A stretch of 27,629 bases of DNA from CAZLGM01 sp964558875 (GTDB lineage Bacteria > Desulfobacterota > Desulfobulbia > Desulfobulbales > Desulfocapsaceae), in the NCBI GenBank assembly GCA_964558875.1, contig CAZLGM010000012.1, positions 1 through 27,629 on the forward strand, given 5' to 3'. The notes under the pieces were generated by a model, which searched no databases, was not told the origin of the DNA, and saw nothing but the letters and a program-made list of their open reading frames with translations. The position numbers and the translations under genes are program-made. This document shows positions 24,469-27,629 of this stretch, in pieces; the stretch's first letter is position 1, and every line of letters begins with the position of its first letter.

Positions 24469-24558
24469 CTATTCTGCTCCAGTTTTGCAAAAAGCAGCAC
24501 AATCCACCGGCTTACCCAAGAACAAAGTAACCTGTTCCATGCATGGCTGGCAGTTCAT
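24469..24558 (-). CDS. Candidate 29-codon four-cysteine gene after argD
   Basis: One base after the argD stop, an ATG (24556-24558, minus strand) opens 29 codons to TAG at 24469-24471. The product begins MNCQPCMEQV and has CxxC (C3, C6) and CxxxC (C20, C24), a spacing that could bind zinc or form disulfides. Near-contact with the argD stop (TGAGATG) would allow translational coupling, as no separate ribosome-binding site is clear. No family is recognised and such a short frame can arise by chance. The rest of the gap to argF (24334-24468) shows nothing. Confidence 0.3.
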   Translation of the reverse strand: MNCQPCMEQVTLFLGKPVDCAAFCKTGAE

Positions 24559-24559
24559 C

Positions 24560-25762
24560 TCAGCTACCATATTCAGCTAACAGATCATGAAGAACAGTGC
24601 AGAATTGATCGATCTGGTTGGTGCTGACGACAAGCGGTGGCAGGAAACGCAATGCCACATTGCCGGCAAAGTTGATCAGTACGCCGCGATCAAACATTTT
24701 CTTTACAATGTCAGCACCAGAATCCACTCCACTTTTCGTCAGAACAAGACCGCAGATCATCCCAAGCCCTCTGACATCTGAAATCAGGTTGGGAAAGGCG
24801 TCGGCTATTGTCTGCAGTTTGGCGTGCAGATAGTCTGCCTTATTTCGTACTTCCGGCAGAAAACCGTCGGCGAGCATGGTCTCAAGAACCGCTACGGCTG
24901 CGGATGCAGCAACGGGGTTCCCGCCAAAAGTTGTGGCATGGGTACCCGGTACAAAAGCCTGGGCGATTTTCTCGGTTGTCACAGTCGCGCCGATGGGCAA
25001 CCCGTTACCCAGGGCCTTGGCAAGCGTCATGATATCAGGAACAACTCCCAGTTGTTCATAGGCAAACAGAGTCCCGGTACGGCCTATTCCTGTCTGCACT
25101 TCATCGAAAATCAACAGCAATCCGTTCCTGTTACAAATATCCCGGATTCCCGCGAGATATTCAGGCTCCAGAGGACGAACACCTCCCTCTCCCTGGAGAG
25201 GTTCGCATAATAATGCGCACGTTCTCTCGGTGGTCAGTGACTCGAGTTCGGCCAAATCACCAAAAGAGGCATGAACAAAGCCCTCGGGCATCGGCTCAAA
25301 TCCTTTGTGGAATTTCGGCTGTCCGGTAGCCGCCACTGTGGCCAGGGTCCTTCCATGAAAGGAGCCGGAAAGGGAGATCACCTCATAACGTCCCGGACCA
25401 CTGTGGATTCGCGCAAGTTTAATCGCCGCCTCATTGGCCTCCGCGCCGCTGTTGGCCAAAAACACCTTATCGCCGAATGAATTTTCGATCAGCAGCTCTG
25501 CAAGCCTGGTTTGGGGCCCGGTATAGAAAAGATTCGATACATGGACCAGTTCGTCAATCTGCTGCCTGACTGCCTCGGTTACCGCCGGATGGCAATGGCC
25601 GAGACTGCAGACCGCTATGCCGGACAAAAAATCAAGATATTCCCGGTCGTTTGCGTCTACCAGTGTACAGCCTTCGCCTTTCACCATAGCTGCGGGGTAC
25701 CGGGCATAGGTTCCCATAAACACCTGTTCGGCCCTCCTCTGTACTTCTTCGTTCCCACTCAT
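24560..25762 (-). CDS. argD: Acetylornithine aminotransferase
   Basis: The 400-residue class III aminotransferase has NSGAEANEAAIK (104-115), FDEVQTGIGRTG (219-230, with D220) and the PLP lysine K249 in TLAKALGNGLPIG. It converts N-acetylglutamate semialdehyde to N-acetylornithine and may also serve DAP synthesis as succinyl-DAP aminotransferase, as in E. coli. Its ATG shares a base with the argB stop (TGATG), and CGGAG lies upstream, so translation is coupled to argB. Confidence 0.95.
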   Translation of the reverse strand: MSGNEEVQRRAEQVFMGTYARYPAAMVKGEGCTLVDANDREYLDFLSGIAVCSLGHCHPAVTEAVRQQIDELVHVSNLFYTGPQTRLAELLIENSFGDKVFLANSGAEANEAAIKLARIHSGPGRYEVISLSGSFHGRTLATVAATGQPKFHKGFEPMPEGFVHASFGDLAELESLTTERTCALLCEPLQGEGGVRPLEPEYLAGIRDICNRNGLLLIFDEVQTGIGRTGTLFAYEQLGVVPDIMTLAKALGNGLPIGATVTTEKIAQAFVPGTHATTFGGNPVAASAAVAVLETMLADGFLPEVRNKADYLHAKLQTIADAFPNLISDVRGLGMICGLVLTKSGVDSGADIVKKMFDRGVLINFAGNVALRFLPPLVVSTNQIDQFCTVLHDLLAEYGS

Positions 25763-26652
25763 CAGACTATCTCCGTTCCAACACCCTGCCGGGTAAAAAT
25801 TTCTAAAAGTATTGCGTGTTCCACTCTTCCGTCGACAATGTGAGTTTTCTTTACCTGATTTTCAAGTGCCTGGACACAGCATCGTACCTTGGGAATCATG
25901 CCGCCGGCAATAGTCTCATTATCAATCAGGGACTCCACTTCCTCTTTATTCAATGAGGCGAGCAGCTCTCCTTCATTATTCTGGACACCGTTCACATCGG
26001 TAAGCAAAATAAGTTTGGCTGCCTTAAGTTTTCCGGCAACCGCGCCGGCAACCAGATCGGCATTAATGTTATAGGCCTGTCCATCCTCACCAACCCCCAC
26101 CGGGGCAATAACAGGAATAAAATCATCTTCGTCAAGGGTCTGCAGAACATCGGCGTTTACTTCGGTGACCTGGCCAACACGGCCGAGATCGATCAGTTCC
26201 GGTGGTGCGTCTTCTATCTCCTGCTCGCTGGAAACCTTACTGACCCGCATCTTGGTGGCGCATACCAGATCCCCGTCCCGGCCTGAAAGCCCGACCGCCT
26301 TGCCGCCATGATGATTGATCAGACCAACGATCTCTTTATTGACCTTGCCGACCAGGACCATTTCCACCACATCCATGGTCTCGCCATCGGTTACCCGCAT
26401 CCCTTGGACATAGCTCGGTTTGATTTCCAGCCGGTCGAGGAACTGATTGATCTGTGGTCCGCCACCATGAACGATGACCGGATTAATACCGATCTGTTTG
26501 AGCAGGATTACATCAAGGGCAAACTGACGCTTTAACTGTTCATCAACCATGGCATGGCCGCCGTATTTGATCACAACCGTTTTATTTCTGAATTCCTGCA
26601 TATACGGCAGAGACTCGATCAGAATCTTGGCCTTTTCTATACTCTCTTTCAT
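25762..26652 (-). CDS. argB: Acetylglutamate kinase
   Basis: The 296-residue amino-acid kinase has VVIKYGGHAM (27-36), VHGGGPQIN (61-69) and GLSGRDGDL. It phosphorylates N-acetylglutamate, often the arginine-inhibited step. The N-terminal extension before the kinase core (about 20 residues, with LIESLPYMQEF) is like that of arginine-sensitive hexameric enzymes, so feedback inhibition is plausible. GGGAAAACAG precedes the ATG. It is the first gene of the leftward biosynthetic run and lies 325 bp from the divergent lptA. argA or argJ for the first acetylation step is not in the window. Confidence 0.96.
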   Translation of the reverse strand: MKESIEKAKILIESLPYMQEFRNKTVVIKYGGHAMVDEQLKRQFALDVILLKQIGINPVIVHGGGPQINQFLDRLEIKPSYVQGMRVTDGETMDVVEMVLVGKVNKEIVGLINHHGGKAVGLSGRDGDLVCATKMRVSKVSSEQEIEDAPPELIDLGRVGQVTEVNADVLQTLDEDDFIPVIAPVGVGEDGQAYNINADLVAGAVAGKLKAAKLILLTDVNGVQNNEGELLASLNKEEVESLIDNETIAGGMIPKVRCCVQALENQVKKTHIVDGRVEHAILLEIFTRQGVGTEIV

Positions 26653-26760
26653 CTGTTTTCCCGGGTTATTCAGTATTTCTTGTTACCACACTCCACTCGC
26701 CGTTTTATCACAGACACGATCAGCCTACTGCTCCAACCATCCGGCCCGAATCGGTCGCGG

Positions 26761-26789
26761 AAAATAAAAAATTTACGCATCTTTTTCAA
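26761..26789 (-). promoter_or_regulatory. Candidate promoter of the arginine/lysine operon
   Basis: On the minus strand TTGAAA (26784-26789, five of six) lies 17 bp from TATTTT (26761-26766, four of six), about 108 bp before the argB ATG. It is the best sigma-70-type pair in the 325-bp divergent gap 26653-26977, which holds no gene, only this promoter, an adjacent dyad and the lptA promoter. Confidence 0.5.
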
Positions 26790-26825
26790 GCTGATACAGG
26801 TTTTTGATTTTGCCTGTAATTCAGC
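26790..26825. promoter_or_regulatory. Dyad operator candidate next to the arginine operon -35
   Basis: GCTGATACAGG (26790-26800) and CCTGTAATTCAGC (26813-26825) are inverted copies differing by a two-base insertion, with a 12-nt spacer. One arm directly touches the -35 of the candidate argB promoter. It does not closely match the classical ArgR box, so the regulator is unknown. Confidence 0.4.
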
Positions 26826-26899
26826 AAAATAAGCACCTATTCTACAGACTTATAACCACTAAGTAAAGCAATCTTTCCCCAGTGCCCGATTCCTGTCAC

Positions 26900-26928
26900 T
26901 TTACTTTCCCGACCCTTTAGTGTATAAC
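26900..26928 (+). promoter_or_regulatory. Candidate promoter of lptA
   Basis: TTTACT (26900-26905, four of six) lies 17 bp from TATAAC (26923-26928, five of six), 49 bp before the lptA ATG. It is divergent from the argB promoter. Confidence 0.5.
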
Positions 26929-26977
26929 AGGCTCGTAAATTGCAAGCATATTTATCCCATCAGTTCAAGGAAATCAT

Positions 26978-27544
26978 ATGGCATCGACAACAACAGGACG
27001 CTCTGTTTTTACCGCCCTTCTCGCAACCGTTTTTTTATTCCTTCATTTCGTCCAGCCTTCAAGCCTCTCTGCTAAAAGCGACCCGCCTATTTACGTGGAA
27101 GCGGATCATATGATCTCCCTTGAGAATAAGAACTCGGTTCTCTTCAAAGGTAATGTTGATGCCAAACAGGGTGACGTACGAATGCGCTCCGATGAGATGA
27201 CTGTTTACTATACCCCTAAGAAAAAAGGAAAAAAGAAGAAGAAAAAAACCGGCTCTAAGCAACAGGTGGAAAAAATCGTCAGTGTCGGCAATGTGGAAGT
27301 CAGCCGGGACGACTGGCTTGGAACATCCCAGAAAATGTACTACATCAACAAGACTCAACAGGTCATTCTGGTGAACAACGCCAAAGCCTGGCAGGGCCCC
27401 AACATGGTCAGCGGTGAAAAAATCATCTATTACATCGATGAAAACCGTTCAGAAGTGATCGGCTCCACCAAAACGACCATTGTCGATAAAGATAACGAGA
27501 AAAAGAAATCCCGGGTCAAAATGACCATTATTCCCGGAAAATGA
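26978..27544 (+). CDS. lptA: LPS-transport periplasmic protein LptA (OstA-like)
   Basis: The 188-residue protein has a signal peptide (hydrophobic 10-30, likely cleaved after SLSA) and the OstA-like beta-jellyroll pattern with IYVEADHM, VLFKGNVDAKQGD and a second repeat VGNVEVSRDDWLG. It would form the periplasmic bridge carrying lipopolysaccharide from LptBFGC to LptD. An unusual lysine block KKKGKKKKKK (81-90) interrupts the domain. AAGGAAATCAT precedes the ATG. lptB starts 18 bases after its stop. The usual lptC is not directly upstream: the neighbour is divergent argB. Confidence 0.88.
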   Translation: MASTTTGRSVFTALLATVFLFLHFVQPSSLSAKSDPPIYVEADHMISLENKNSVLFKGNVDAKQGDVRMRSDEMTVYYTPKKKGKKKKKKTGSKQQVEKIVSVGNVEVSRDDWLGTSQKMYYINKTQQVILVNNAKAWQGPNMVSGEKIIYYIDENRSEVIGSTKTTIVDKDNEKKKSRVKMTIIPGK

Positions 27545-27562
27545 AAACACACAACGAAAATC

Positions 27563-27629
27563 ATGGCTCTTCTAGCAACCGATAAAATCGTCAAGCGTTA
27601 CTCCCAGCGGACCGTTGTTGACAAAGTTT
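27563..27629 (+). CDS. lptB: LPS-export ABC transporter ATPase LptB, N-terminus only
   Basis: The frame starts at ATG 27563 and is cut by the window edge after 22 codons. The visible MALLATDKIVKRYSQRTVVD fits the N-terminus of LptB ATPases, where an L.a..l.K.Y..R.VV pattern precedes the Walker A. Position right after lptA supports the call. No nucleotide-binding motif is visible yet. Confidence 0.75.
   Translation, partial: MALLATDKIVKRYSQRTVVDKV

Noticed and set aside
26811..26826. ArgR box at the arginine operon promoter
   Set aside because: AATTCAGCA gives only a partial half-site; the second half of the classical TGAAT...ATTCA pattern is missing. Reported instead as a dyad of unknown regulator.
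1..27629. CRISPR arrays, toxin-antitoxin pairs, phage genes, defence islands
   Set aside because: No regularly spaced direct repeats and no recognisable proteins of these classes in any frame; the window is core metabolism.

Overview
The window is a gene-dense bacterial chromosome segment with moderate GC. It is almost entirely housekeeping and amino-acid biosynthesis. Gene content and order suggest a Desulfobacterota relative, probably near Desulfobulbales; this is inferred without a database search. The supporting signs are the linked arginine and lysine/DAP genes, a zinc-ribbon coiled-coil gene beside a Nif3-type gene, a TalC-type short transaldolase, a tmRNA with a compact tag, and a rubredoxin-like membrane protein. 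No rRNA, CRISPR array, phage or intact transposase gene was found.

Layout, left part. Positions 1-1884 carry a leftward group: a truncated zinc-ribbon coiled-coil protein, a Nif3/DUF34 metal protein, and a CAT-anticodon tRNA with its own promoter and terminator. Positions 2012-9164 run rightward: a membrane M48 protease with C-terminal TPR, endonuclease IV, a GspE/PilB-type ATPase, SmpB, a 148-bp hairpin element resembling a MITE, tmRNA (ssrA), a rubredoxin-DUF2231 fusion and a small lipoprotein. SmpB and tmRNA are the two partners of trans-translation and sit side by side, separated only by the hairpin element.

Middle part (9217-14602). Leftward genes encode an inositol-monophosphatase-family enzyme, an HD-domain protein, an IscA/ErpA-type Fe-S carrier, tRNA-Leu(CAA), PgsA, a lytic transglycosylase, transaldolase and a small PP0621/TRASH-like protein. 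The one rightward gene here is yaaA, which converges on the Fe-S carrier gene across a strong terminator.

Right part (14814-26652). Eleven recognised genes run leftward in the order argB, argD, argF, argG, argH, an FnIII lipoprotein, lysA, dapF, dapA, dapB, folK. Several are tightly spaced or overlap, so this looks like one arginine-plus-lysine/DAP operon read from a promoter near 26761-26789. A dyad-symmetric sequence abuts its -35. The unassigned material inside the operon is the most interesting part of the window: a 42-nt-arm inverted repeat directly after the argG stop, a possible 37-codon gene with a strong ribosome-binding site just before dapA, and a possible 29-codon four-cysteine gene just after argD. 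Divergent from argB, lptA and the start of lptB (lipopolysaccharide export) leave the window on the right.

No large undescribed system is visible. The best leads are small: the two hairpin elements, the two candidate micro-genes, the fusion proteins and the candidate operators.
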